From NCBI GenBank assembly GCA_017615495.1, contig JAGAAA010000060.1, positions 1-5,112 on the forward strand: a stretch of 5,112 nt of DNA, read 5' to 3'. A program made the position numbers and the translations under genes. Shown piece by piece: positions 1-5,112 of this stretch. The stretch's first letter is position 1. Each line of letters opens with the position of its first letter. The notes beneath the pieces were generated by a model that was not told the DNA's origin, did no database searches, and saw only the letters and a list, made by a program, of their open reading frames with translations. The stretch is from Clostridia bacterium (GTDB lineage Bacteria > Bacillota > Clostridia > Christensenellales > CAG-1252).

Positions 1-144
1 CCCGTGTTTGACAAGGATCTGTATAGCGAGATCTCGCTTGAAACCTGTGTCAATAAGCGCACGTCGGAAGGCGGCACGGCAGTCTCCTCGGTGGAAAAGC
101 AGATCGCCATCGTGCGTGAGAAAGTGGCCCTTTATAAGGATTGA
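1..144 (+). CDS. argH: argininosuccinate lyase, C-terminal end (partial)
   Basis: Frame 1 is open from the left edge to a TGA at 142-144 and gives the last 47 residues of a protein whose start lies outside the window. The segment reads FDKDLYSEISLETCVN followed by KRTSEGGTA and a V-x-x-Q-I stretch. This matches the usual ArgH tail: an acidic/aromatic patch, I-S-L, C-V, an R, then G-G-T and V..QI. ArgH is cytoplasmic and cleaves argininosuccinate to arginine and fumarate, the last step of arginine synthesis; the full protein is usually about 460 residues. None of the conserved lyase-superfamily active-site motifs fall in this fragment, so the call rests on the tail alone. Another member of the fumarase/aspartase superfamily is the main alternative. 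A strong hairpin terminator follows 19 nt after the stop. Confidence 0.78.
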   Translation, partial: PVFDKDLYSEISLETCVNKRTSEGGTAVSSVEKQIAIVREKVALYKD

Positions 145-163
145 TCATCAATAAAAAAACAAC

Positions 164-198
164 AAAAAAGCCGTAGCAAATGCTACGGCTTTTGTTTT
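164..198. terminator. bidirectional rho-independent terminator between argH and trpB
   Basis: GCCGTAGC (170-177) pairs perfectly with GCTACGGC (182-189) around an AAAT loop, and four flanking A-T pairs extend the stem. On the plus strand the stem is followed by TTTTGTTTT, which ends the argH transcript. On the minus strand it is followed by six T residues, then GTTG and seven more T residues, which ends the trpB transcript starting about 14 nt after its stop codon. The two genes converge here, so one hairpin serves both. Confidence 0.92.
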
Positions 199-206
199 GG
201 TTTGGC

Positions 207-1586
207 TTAGTTCATCTTGGGAAGTTCGGAAATGGACTTTGCAAGCTCCTCATCGGAGGGAACGTAGTCTTCCATCTTGCCGTCGTGGAACCTTTCGTAA
301 GCGAACATATCAAAGTAGCCGGTACCGGTGAGGCCAAAGAGGATGGTCTTCTCTTCGCCGGTCTCTTTGCACTTCAAAGCCTCGTCGATGGCGACCTTGA
401 TGGCGTGGGAGCTTTCGGGAGCGGGCAGGATGCCTTCGGTGCGGGCAAAGGTCTCTGCCGCCTCAAACACTTCGGTTTGCGGTACGGCAACTGCCTTCAT
501 ATAGCCGTCGTCATACAGCTTGGAAAGGATGGGGCTCATGCCGTGGTAACGGAGGCCGCCTGCGTGGATGGCGGAGGGGATGAAGTTGCTGCCGAGGGTG
601 TACATCTTGGACAGCGGGCAGATCTTGCCGGTGTCGCAGAAGTCATAGGCGTAGACGCCGCGGGTAAAGCTGGGGCAGCTTGCGGGTTCCACCGCGATGA
701 TCTCATAGTCCTTTTCGCCGCGGAGCTTCTCACCCATAAACGGAGCGATGAGGCCGCCGAGGTTGCTGCCGCCGCCGGCGCAACCGATGATCATGTCGGG
801 CTTCACGCCGTACTTATCAAGAGCTGCTTTTGCTTCCAAACCGATGACGGATTGATGCAAAAGAACCTGGTTCAAAACGCTGCCGAGCACGTAGCGATAG
901 CCGGGGGTGGTGACCGCCTTTTCCACAGCTTCGGAAATGGCGCAACCGAGGCTGCCCGTAGTGCCGGGGAACTCGGCGAGCATCTTTTTACCGATCTCCG
1001 TTTCCATAGAAGGGGAGGGGGTAACGGAAGCGCCGTAGGTGCGCATCACTTCACGACGGAAGGGCTTTTGCTCGTAGGAGCACTTGACCATAAATACTTT
1101 GCAGTCGATGCCGAGGTAGGCGCAAGCCATGCTCAGCGCGGTACCCCACTGTCCGGCGCCCGTCTCGGTGGTGACGCCCTTCAAGCCCTGCTTCTTTGCG
1201 TAGTATGCTTGCGCGATGGCGGAGTTGAGCTTGTGGCTACCGCTGGTGTTGTTGCCCTCAAACTTGTAGTAGATCTTGGCGGGGGTGCCGAGCTTCTTCT
1301 CCAAGCAGTATGCTCTCACAAGGGGAGAGGGACGGTACATCTTGTAAAACTCTTTGATCTCCGCGGGGATCTCAACGAAGCGCGTGTCGTCGTCCAATTC
1401 CTGCTTGATAAGGTCTTCGCAGAAAACGGGAGCGAGGTCCGCCTCGGTCACCGGCTTCATAGTAGCGGGGTTGACGAGGGGAGCGGGCTTATCCTTCATA
1501 TCGGCGCGGACGTTATACCACGTCTTGGGCATCTCGTCTTCTTCGAGATAAATCTTGTACGGGATCACTTTTTCTTCTTTGCTCAT
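207..1586 (-). CDS. trpB: tryptophan synthase beta chain, TrpB2 type (PLP-dependent)
   Basis: This 459-residue protein is expected to condense indole with L-serine to give L-tryptophan in the cytoplasm, using pyridoxal phosphate (PLP). It belongs to the TrpB2 branch rather than classical TrpB1. The marks of TrpB2 are an extended N-terminus with WYNVRADM (23-30), RPSPLVRA (85-92), IYYKFEG (105-111) and a length near 450 rather than about 400. The PLP lysine is K119 in SGSHKLN. The substrate carboxylate loop is ETGAGQWG (141-148), with E141 the expected catalytic acid. The phosphate loop is AGGGSN (270-275). E300 (AVEP) and ESSHA (391-395) are also in place. The C-terminal loop reads TGTGYFD, where TrpB2 proteins often have SGHG. 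The ATG at 1586 is preceded by AAAAGGAGGT (1604-1595) with an 8-nt gap, which settles the start. No trpA or other trp gene is adjacent. Expression is controlled by the Trp T-box leader upstream, and the gene ends at the shared terminator. All key residues are present, so I expect an active enzyme. Confidence 0.95.
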   Translation of the reverse strand: MSKEEKVIPYKIYLEEDEMPKTWYNVRADMKDKPAPLVNPATMKPVTEADLAPVFCEDLIKQELDDDTRFVEIPAEIKEFYKMYRPSPLVRAYCLEKKLGTPAKIYYKFEGNNTSGSHKLNSAIAQAYYAKKQGLKGVTTETGAGQWGTALSMACAYLGIDCKVFMVKCSYEQKPFRREVMRTYGASVTPSPSMETEIGKKMLAEFPGTTGSLGCAISEAVEKAVTTPGYRYVLGSVLNQVLLHQSVIGLEAKAALDKYGVKPDMIIGCAGGGSNLGGLIAPFMGEKLRGEKDYEIIAVEPASCPSFTRGVYAYDFCDTGKICPLSKMYTLGSNFIPSAIHAGGLRYHGMSPILSKLYDDGYMKAVAVPQTEVFEAAETFARTEGILPAPESSHAIKVAIDEALKCKETGEEKTILFGLTGTGYFDMFAYERFHDGKMEDYVPSDEELAKSISELPKMN

Positions 1587-1594
1587 GGTATATA

Positions 1595-1604
1595 ACCTCC
1601 TTTT
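1595..1604 (-). promoter_or_regulatory. ribosome binding site of trpB
   Basis: Read on the minus strand, AAAAGGAGGT lies 8 nt before the ATG at 1586. It is a near-perfect match to the 16S anti-Shine-Dalgarno sequence and fixes the start of trpB. The GGAGGT core is perfectly complementary to an ACCTCC segment further upstream in the same leader (1655-1650). Confidence 0.9.
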
Positions 1605-1655
1605 ATTTTACGCCGATCGCGGCGTTCGTTACGTTTTTTGCTCTTTTGCGGAGGT

Positions 1656-1696
1656 AAATAAAAATGCCCCGACAAAAGATAACTTCTTTTGCCGGG
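1656..1696 (-). terminator. T-box-controlled intrinsic terminator
   Basis: On the minus strand CCCGGCAAAAGA (1696-1685) pairs with TCTTTTGTCGGG (1679-1668), 12 base pairs with one G-U, around a 5-nt loop. GC, ATTTTTATTT and then ACC follow. The first CCC of this stem is also the 3' arm of the antiterminator (GGG upstream of UGGCACC pairs with UCCC after the CAGG/CCUG helix). The two structures therefore exclude each other, as expected for a transcriptional T-box. Confidence 0.93.
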
Positions 1697-1926
1697 ACAG
1701 GTATTCCTGCGGTGCCACCCTGCTTGGCGCTTTGACGCGCCCACTCTTAACGCACTACCATGCGCTCGTTTTGTTAACGGAGAACGTACTCCGGCTTGCA
1801 TACTCGGCTTAGCCTTTCCGCTTGCCCTCGGAAGCCCATTCGTTCGTGCTTTCTCTGCCGCGATCTCACCACCCGCGCGCTCTCTTTGAGGGAACCTTAC
1901 ACGACTACTCTTCTTCCTCAACGGTT
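1656..1926 (-). ncRNA. T-box riboswitch leader, tryptophan (UGG specifier)
   Basis: This minus-strand leader senses the charging state of tRNA-Trp and decides whether trpB is transcribed. Stem I begins near 1920. Its 5' side, GAGGAAG then AGAGTA (the specifier-loop E motif), faces GAATGGGCTTCC on the 3' side. GGAAG pairs with CTTCC, and GTCGTG pairs with CACGAAC around one bulged A. The specifier codon is UGG (1838-1836), preceded by the usual GAA. The AGAGAG bulge and a GGTGGTGAGA apical loop closed by CGCG/CGCG are present. A later hairpin, GGAG/CTCC followed by CCGTTA, matches stem III. The T-box AGGGTGGCACCGCAGG spans 1721-1706. Its bulge UGGC would pair with the acceptor GCCA, which agrees with G73 of bacterial tRNA-Trp. 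Uncharged tRNA stabilises the antiterminator; charged tRNA allows the terminator at 1656-1696. Specifier, acceptor base and downstream gene all point to tryptophan. Confidence 0.95.
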
Positions 1927-1932
1927 TTCTTC

Positions 1933-1961
1933 ATTTTAGCACCGGTATATCGGTGTGTCAA
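1933..1961 (-). promoter_or_regulatory. sigma-A promoter of the trpB T-box transcript
   Basis: On the minus strand TTGACA (1961-1956) and TAAAAT (1938-1933) are separated by exactly 17 bp. The -35 box is perfect and the -10 box differs by one base from TATAAT. Transcription should start near 1926, giving a leader of about 340 nt that begins just ahead of T-box stem I. The spacer contains a near-palindrome, CACCGATATACCGGTG, which could be an operator or chance. Confidence 0.88.
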
Positions 1962-2004
1962 ATGTTTTTTTAAATTTTTTTGAAATATTTTTTTGCGGAT
2001 TTTT
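1962..2004 (-). promoter_or_regulatory. AT-rich UP-element-like tract with phased A-runs
   Basis: Directly upstream of the trpB -35 box, the plus strand carries T-runs at 1965-1971, 1975-1981, 1988-1994 and 2000-2004. On the minus strand these are A-runs with centre spacings of about 10, 13 and 11 bp. Near-helical phasing of A-tracts usually bends DNA, and an A-rich stretch next to -35 can contact the RNA polymerase alpha C-terminal domain. The tract is seen directly; its role is inferred. It also forms most of the spacer between the divergent trpB and yabP units. Confidence 0.5.
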
Positions 2005-2027
2005 AGGCGAAAACGGCGAGGCGGTGG

Positions 2028-2056
2028 GCATAGAAGGAAGCGCCCGCGCATAGGTC
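2028..2056 (+). promoter_or_regulatory. weak candidate sporulation promoter of yabP-yabQ
   Basis: GCATAGA (2028-2034) and CATAGGTC (2049-2056) are 14 bp apart. That is the spacing of sigma-E promoters, whose -35 resembles KMATATT and -10 resembles CATACAAT. The -35 match is fair but the second half of the -10 box is poor. I see no convincing sigma-A promoter upstream of yabP, and yabP is sigma-E controlled in Bacillus, so this is the best candidate. A start near 2063 would leave a leader of about 22 nt. Confidence 0.25.
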
Positions 2057-2084
2057 TTATATAAGAAATATAGGGGGAGTAATT

Positions 2085-2351
2085 ATGGAGCAGATCGCGC
2101 AAAAAAAGTTGCATTCGTTGTGCATTAAAGGGGAAACGACCGTTACCGGCGTTACGCAAGTGATCGCTTTGGAAGAAAGAGAAGTCAAATTGGCAGTGGG
2201 GGAGAAAACGCTTTTTTTGACGGGGAAGGACTTCAGCGCGGAAAAGCTTTCATTGGAAGAAGGAGTCCTCATCCTTTCGGGGGAAGTGGCTACGGTGCGC
2301 TACGCGTCTAAGACCGAAGCAAAGAGCCTTTTGAAGCGCTTTTTCAAATGA
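2085..2351 (+). CDS. yabP: sporulation protein YabP (YabP/YqfC family)
   Basis: This small protein of 88 residues, the usual size for YabP, has no signal peptide or membrane segment. The family pattern is visible: VTGVTQV (20-26), a hydrophobic beta strand, LFLTGKDF (43-50), LSLEEGVLILSGEV (55-68), then a short basic tail ending RFFK. These G-V, L-x-x-x-G and G-x-L-x-I-x-G positions are typical of the YabP/YqfC fold, which is rich in beta strands. In Bacillus, YabP is made in the mother cell during sporulation and yabP lies beside yabQ; its biochemical role is not known. The ATG at 2085 has AGGGGGAG (2072-2079) 5 nt upstream. The last four bases overlap the start of yabQ (ATGA). The related paralogue YqfC is the main alternative, but the yabQ neighbour favours YabP. 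Confidence 0.88.
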   Translation: MEQIAQKKLHSLCIKGETTVTGVTQVIALEEREVKLAVGEKTLFLTGKDFSAEKLSLEEGVLILSGEVATVRYASKTEAKSLLKRFFK

Positions 2352-2908
2352 TCCTGACGGAATGCTCGGTCTTTTTTGCGATGTTTTTCGCAGGGAGCGC
2401 GGCGGCGCTGCTTGCAGCGGCTCTTCTCGCGCTTGGCGGAGCATCACGCATTGCTCGCGCCGTTTTTGACTTTTTGACCCCGCTTCTTGTCGGGGCGGTC
2501 TTCTTTTTTGCGTTGTATTTTTCGTCGGGTGGGGCTTTTAGGCTGTATGCCGTCGTCGCTTTCTTTTTGGGAGGAGGGTGCGTTCGTTTGCTTTTGAAGA
2601 AGTTTTCCCCGCATTTAAAGCGGTCGCTTTTTAAGCTGATAGTCCCTATAAAGTCCCTTGAAACACGGGTGGAAAAGGCGTTTTTGCCCTTGGCGGAACG
2701 ACTGGAAAAACGCCGTGAAAAGAGAAGGGAAAAGAAGGAGATCCGCCTGGCGCAAAAGCAGGAAAGAAAGGGGGAACGTGCCCTGAAAAAGGAGAAAAAC
2801 AGGGAGAAAAAGCGCCTGAAAAGGCGCCTTGCCGCCTATAGAAAGCGTCTTTGCGCCAAAAAAACGGCAAAGGCGGCGACGAGCCCCTCGGCAGCCCGTG
2901 TTGGGTAA
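2348..2908 (+). CDS. yabQ: spore cortex protein YabQ
   Basis: This 186-residue membrane protein starts at an ATG overlapping the yabP stop by 4 nt. It has no strong ribosome site of its own, so translation is probably coupled. Hydrophobic segments lie at about 7-30, 39-58 and 65-84. The segment from D41 to G77, with D-F-L-T-P-L, F-x-L-Y-F and G-G-A-F-R-L-Y followed by a G-rich helix, matches the YabQ family core (D..FW.., N-G-G-x-x-R-x-Y). In Bacillus, YabQ sits in the mother-cell side membranes of the forespore and is needed for spore cortex formation. The C-terminal half is unusual. From about 85 to 172 it is crowded with Lys, Arg and Glu (for example KRREKRREKK at 121-130) and probably forms a long charged helix or coiled coil on the cytoplasmic side. 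The basic tail could raise doubts about the last third, but the reading frame is continuous. No terminator is visible after the TAA. Confidence 0.82.
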   Translation: MILTECSVFFAMFFAGSAAALLAAALLALGGASRIARAVFDFLTPLLVGAVFFFALYFSSGGAFRLYAVVAFFLGGGCVRLLLKKFSPHLKRSLFKLIVPIKSLETRVEKAFLPLAERLEKRREKRREKKEIRLAQKQERKGERALKKEKNREKKRLKRRLAAYRKRLCAKKTAKAATSPSAARVG

Positions 2909-2913
2909 AGTCA

Positions 2914-2942
2914 TTGACATTGCGCGCGTTTCGCGTTACAAT
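2914..2942 (+). promoter_or_regulatory. sigma-A promoter of the hydrolase-lepB unit
   Basis: TTGACA (2914-2919) and TACAAT (2937-2942) are separated by 17 bp. The -35 box is perfect and the -10 box has one mismatch. It begins 5 nt after the yabQ stop codon. Transcription should start near 2949, leaving only about 25 nt before the GTG start. The spacer is rich in CG steps (GCGCGCG and CGCG), unlike the AT-rich spacers of most strong promoters. Confidence 0.85.
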
Positions 2943-2960
2943 ATGCGTATGATAAAAAAC

Positions 2961-2966
2961 GGAGAT
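2961..2966 (+). promoter_or_regulatory. ribosome binding site deciding a GTG start
   Basis: GGAGAT lies 7 nt before GTG at 2974. An in-frame TAA at 2953-2955 blocks any earlier start, and no ATG lies in frame between it and the GTG, so GTG is the most likely start. Confidence 0.8.
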
Positions 2967-2973
2967 ACTTGCT

Positions 2974-4587
2974 GTGGCTATTAAGTTTCTTACGCCGGTG
3001 CAGTTGTGGCAGGATTACGATCCCGCCGACGCGCCGCTCGACATATCTATCGAATACACCGATGAAAAGGACGGCGTTGCCGTCAAAGGGATGTATTTTA
3101 CCGCGTTTGCGGAGGAAGGGGAGTCCGTTCGTGCTTTTGCCGAAGTTAAAACTTCCGTCGCTTCCCCCAAAAGAGCCATTCTTTACGTGATGAATTCCGC
3201 TTGTCAAGCCGCTTTTGCGGAGGGCTTTGACGAGCTTCTTGCCAAGGGCTTTGCCGTAATGACCATCGACGTCAGCGGCGTCCCCGACAAGGACGGCAGG
3301 TGCGCCAAGTACAGCGACGGTTTGAGCTATGCGTCTTTTGCCGCCGGCACGCCCGATAGGTTCCTTGCTTCGCCTTCGGCGAAAAAGTCGCCCGTGTTCC
3401 TTTGGGCCAAGATCGCGAGGAGGGCAGTTTCTTTGCTTGAATATTTTTACCCCAAGGCAAAAATTGCCGTCGTCGGGGCGGAATTTGCCGCGGACGTCGC
3501 CTGGCAAGTTGCCGCGACCGATTCCCGCATCGCGGGGCTCGTAGCCCTTCTTGGGGATTATTCCGATCCGCCTTCGACCGAGGAGGATTCCTCCAACGCC
3601 GATAGCTATATGATGACCATCAGCGCCAAGAGCGCGGCGCGTCTTTTGAAGTGCCCGTGCTTGATCGCCACGGCGGCAAACGCGCACGGTGGCGACGTGG
3701 AAAAGGTGAACGAGATCGCTTGCCAATTGCGGGAAGGCGTGCCGTACACCCTGGTCGTTACCCCGCGTCTTAACGCGCAGATCGGCGCCGCGGACCTTGC
3801 CTTTACCTACAAATGGCTGGAACGCACGATGAAAGGGGATTCCTTCCCCGAGATCAAGCTTTCTTCCGACTTGCAGGACGGCGTCTTGACCTTTACCGTT
3901 TCTTGCGAAGGGCAAAAAACGCAAAACGCAACGTTGTATTATACCTACAACGACGAGCTTCCCGTATGCCGCCATTGGCACGAACTTGTGATGAAAAAGC
4001 AAGAGGACGGCACCTTTACGGCGGACGCTCCCGTCTGGGTGGGCGACCACGAAGTTTACGCCTATGCGGTGGCGACCATTTCCGGCGGGCTTTCCTACGC
4101 AAGTAAGGGGCTCGGCACCCTCGTCACTTCCGATAAGCCCTATTTGATCAGCCAGTTCTTGCTGGATACCGAATCAGATCACGGCTTCTATTCCGATAAT
4201 TCCAAGCAAACCTATCTTTCCTTTAAGGATGATTTCAAGGTTGCGGATGCCCCCGACGGCGTGCCCGGTTTTTGCGGCAAAGGGGTGCTTCGCACCAACA
4301 TTCTTTCGGAGCAGGGCAGGTATGAGCCCGCGACTTCTTTGCACCTCAGCGCCTATTCCAAGACGGAAGGAGAGATCCGCGTGGTTTTGTTGAAGGAAGA
4401 GGAAGGCAAAGTCGTGGAATATATGGCAACTTGCTTTGTGGAAGCGGGCGAATGGACTCGCCTTTCCTTGGAAGTGGACGACTTCAAGACCAAGGACCTC
4501 ATCCCGATGAAGGATTGGGAGGGGCTTTACAGCATACTTTTGCCCGATACGGACGATAAATACTACAACAACTTTCTTTGGATGTGA
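2974..4587 (+). CDS. alpha/beta-hydrolase-fold protein, probably catalytically inactive, with C-terminal beta domains
   Basis: This is a 537-residue protein without a signal peptide or membrane segment, so probably cytoplasmic. Residues about 20-288 follow the layout of the dienelactone hydrolase / acetyl-xylan esterase group: an opening beta strand region with V-K-G-M-Y-F-T-A-F, a strand ILYVMN (69-74), FAVMTIDVSG (93-102), an elbow-like VVGAEFAADVAW (166-177), a CPCLIATAANAH strand (227-238) and a VVTPRLN strand (261-267). Active relatives carry G-x-S-x-G-G at the elbow, an Asp after the next-to-last strand and a His after the last. Here those positions read E170, A237 and A268 in my alignment by eye. 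The usual H-G-G oxyanion motif is replaced by MNSACQ. Residues about 292-385 look like an Ig-like beta sandwich and 390-537 like a jelly-roll binding domain ending NNFLWM. A regulatory or ligand-binding role is possible but not shown. The gene has its own promoter and a GTG start, and lepB starts 2 nt after its stop. Confidence 0.65.
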   Translation: MAIKFLTPVQLWQDYDPADAPLDISIEYTDEKDGVAVKGMYFTAFAEEGESVRAFAEVKTSVASPKRAILYVMNSACQAAFAEGFDELLAKGFAVMTIDVSGVPDKDGRCAKYSDGLSYASFAAGTPDRFLASPSAKKSPVFLWAKIARRAVSLLEYFYPKAKIAVVGAEFAADVAWQVAATDSRIAGLVALLGDYSDPPSTEEDSSNADSYMMTISAKSAARLLKCPCLIATAANAHGGDVEKVNEIACQLREGVPYTLVVTPRLNAQIGAADLAFTYKWLERTMKGDSFPEIKLSSDLQDGVLTFTVSCEGQKTQNATLYYTYNDELPVCRHWHELVMKKQEDGTFTADAPVWVGDHEVYAYAVATISGGLSYASKGLGTLVTSDKPYLISQFLLDTESDHGFYSDNSKQTYLSFKDDFKVADAPDGVPGFCGKGVLRTNILSEQGRYEPATSLHLSAYSKTEGEIRVVLLKEEEGKVVEYMATCFVEAGEWTRLSLEVDDFKTKDLIPMKDWEGLYSILLPDTDDKYYNNFLWM

Positions 4588-4589
4588 CC

Positions 4590-5112
4590 ATGTCGTACGA
4601 AAAAAAAGGAAACAACATTTTAAAAGTACTCGTTGAGATCGTTCTTTGCTTGATGATCGCGATCGTTTTGGTCGGTGTGGTCCAACAGTTTTTCCTCGCG
4701 CCCGTTGCGGTGGCGGGGGTCTCGATGATGCCCACCATCAATTCGGAAGGCGACAAGGTCTTCGTTCAAAAAAAGTTTTTTAAGATCGAAAGGGATTGTG
4801 TGGTTGTATTTTACCGTCCCAACAGCGAGGACGTCACCTCCAAAAACCCCGCGAATTCCATCTCCGTTTCGGAGTTTTTCAACTCGTTGCCCTTTGTCAA
4901 CAAAATTCCGAATTTGACGGAAGAATCCAACGTTTCGGATGATTATACTTGCGTTATCAAACGGGTGATCGGCATCCCCGGCGACACCATTGAGATCCGC
5001 ATTGTTTCCGCTTCGCAAGCGCAACTTCTTCGCAACGGCGATCCGGTCAACGACTTTTTGATGTCCCCCAAAGTTTTCGGTCTCGGCGGCGTCAATCCCG
5101 GCGTATGGACGG
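4590..5112 (+). CDS. lepB: signal peptidase I, N-terminal part (runs off the right edge)
   Basis: The frame opens at ATG 4590, 2 nt after the previous stop, and is still open at the window edge with 174 residues visible. Type I signal peptidase cuts signal peptides from exported proteins on the outer face of the membrane. After a short basic N-terminus there is one membrane segment at about 13-33, as in Gram-positive SipS-type enzymes. The catalytic serine is S45 in GVSMMPT. The conserved box after it reads RDCVVVFYRP (68-77), where GDVVVF is usual. The catalytic lysine is K124 in VIKRVIGIPGD. Ser and Lys are 79 residues apart, against 40 in Bacillus SipS, because of an insertion of roughly 40 residues (about 79-118). 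No good ribosome site precedes the ATG, so translation is probably coupled to the hydrolase gene. A GTG at 4584 in the same frame is an alternative start. Confidence 0.93.
   Translation, partial: MSYEKKGNNILKVLVEIVLCLMIAIVLVGVVQQFFLAPVAVAGVSMMPTINSEGDKVFVQKKFFKIERDCVVVFYRPNSEDVTSKNPANSISVSEFFNSLPFVNKIPNLTEESNVSDDYTCVIKRVIGIPGDTIEIRIVSASQAQLLRNGDPVNDFLMSPKVFGLGGVNPGVWT

Noticed and set aside
180..1595. A 471-codon open frame on the plus strand opposite trpB
   Set aside because: It is the mirror of a well-supported trpB. Its protein is low in family-like motifs, rich in Gly/Ala/Val/Leu as expected from an antisense frame, runs through the terminator, and has no ribosome site.
1583..1921. Open frames across the T-box leader on both strands
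   Set aside because: The region is fully explained by T-box structure. The frames lack ribosome sites, and their sequences follow stem and loop bases.
2812..2827. Perfect hairpin GCGCCT-GAAA-AGGCGC inside yabQ
   Set aside because: It lies in Lys/Arg codons of a repetitive charged stretch and has no T-run after it, so it is likely a by-product of codon composition and not a terminator.
2949..2984. A tiny open frame of 11 codons starting at ATG 2949, possible leader peptide
   Set aside because: It begins at about the predicted transcript start, has no ribosome site, and overlaps the start of the real gene; there is no codon pattern typical of attenuation.
2911..4050. A 379-codon open frame on the minus strand opposite the hydrolase gene
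   Set aside because: It overlaps a gene with a promoter, a ribosome site and fold-like sequence. The minus-strand product has no recognisable motif, and its start lies inside that gene with no ribosome site.
4620..5024. A 134-codon minus-strand open frame opposite lepB
   Set aside because: The plus strand has the signal peptidase motifs GVSMMPT and VIKRVIGIPGD in a continuous frame, so this is a shadow.

Overview
The window looks like a piece of a chromosome from an endospore-forming Firmicute, most likely of class Clostridia. Three things support this: a yabP-yabQ sporulation pair, a tRNA-sensing T-box leader, and strong AGGAGG-type ribosome binding sites with sigma-A promoters (TTGACA, 17-bp spacing, TAAAAT or TACAAT). 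GC content looks intermediate. I cannot name the species from the sequence alone.

Layout, left to right. (1) Positions 1-144 are the 3' end of a plus-strand gene, best read as argH (argininosuccinate lyase). (2) A hairpin at 164-198 sits between two converging genes and can terminate both. (3) A TrpB2-type tryptophan synthase beta chain occupies 207-1586 on the minus strand. (4) Positions 1587-2084 (498 bp) hold no protein gene. They contain the ~340-nt trpB leader, which is a complete tryptophan T-box riboswitch with UGG specifier, UGGC acceptor bulge and terminator. They also contain the leader's strong promoter, an AT-rich phased T-tract upstream of it, and the start region of the divergent sporulation genes. 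(5) yabP (2085-2351) and yabQ (2348-2908) overlap by 4 nt on the plus strand. (6) A strong promoter just after yabQ drives a 537-codon alpha/beta-hydrolase-fold gene with a GTG start (2974-4587). All three catalytic positions of this protein appear to be replaced. (7) A type I signal peptidase gene starts 2 nt after that gene and runs off the right edge (4590-5112).

How the parts work together. trpB2 is a single-gene transcription unit switched on when uncharged tRNA-Trp accumulates, so it probably serves indole salvage or tryptophan supply outside a full trp operon. yabP and yabQ are expected to act in the mother cell during spore coat and cortex formation. The hydrolase-like protein and the signal peptidase form a separate, tightly spaced unit with its own vegetative-type promoter. 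I see no mobile element, CRISPR array, tRNA or rRNA. The most unusual items are the apparent pseudo-hydrolase coupled to a signal peptidase and the control features stacked in the trpB leader and promoter.
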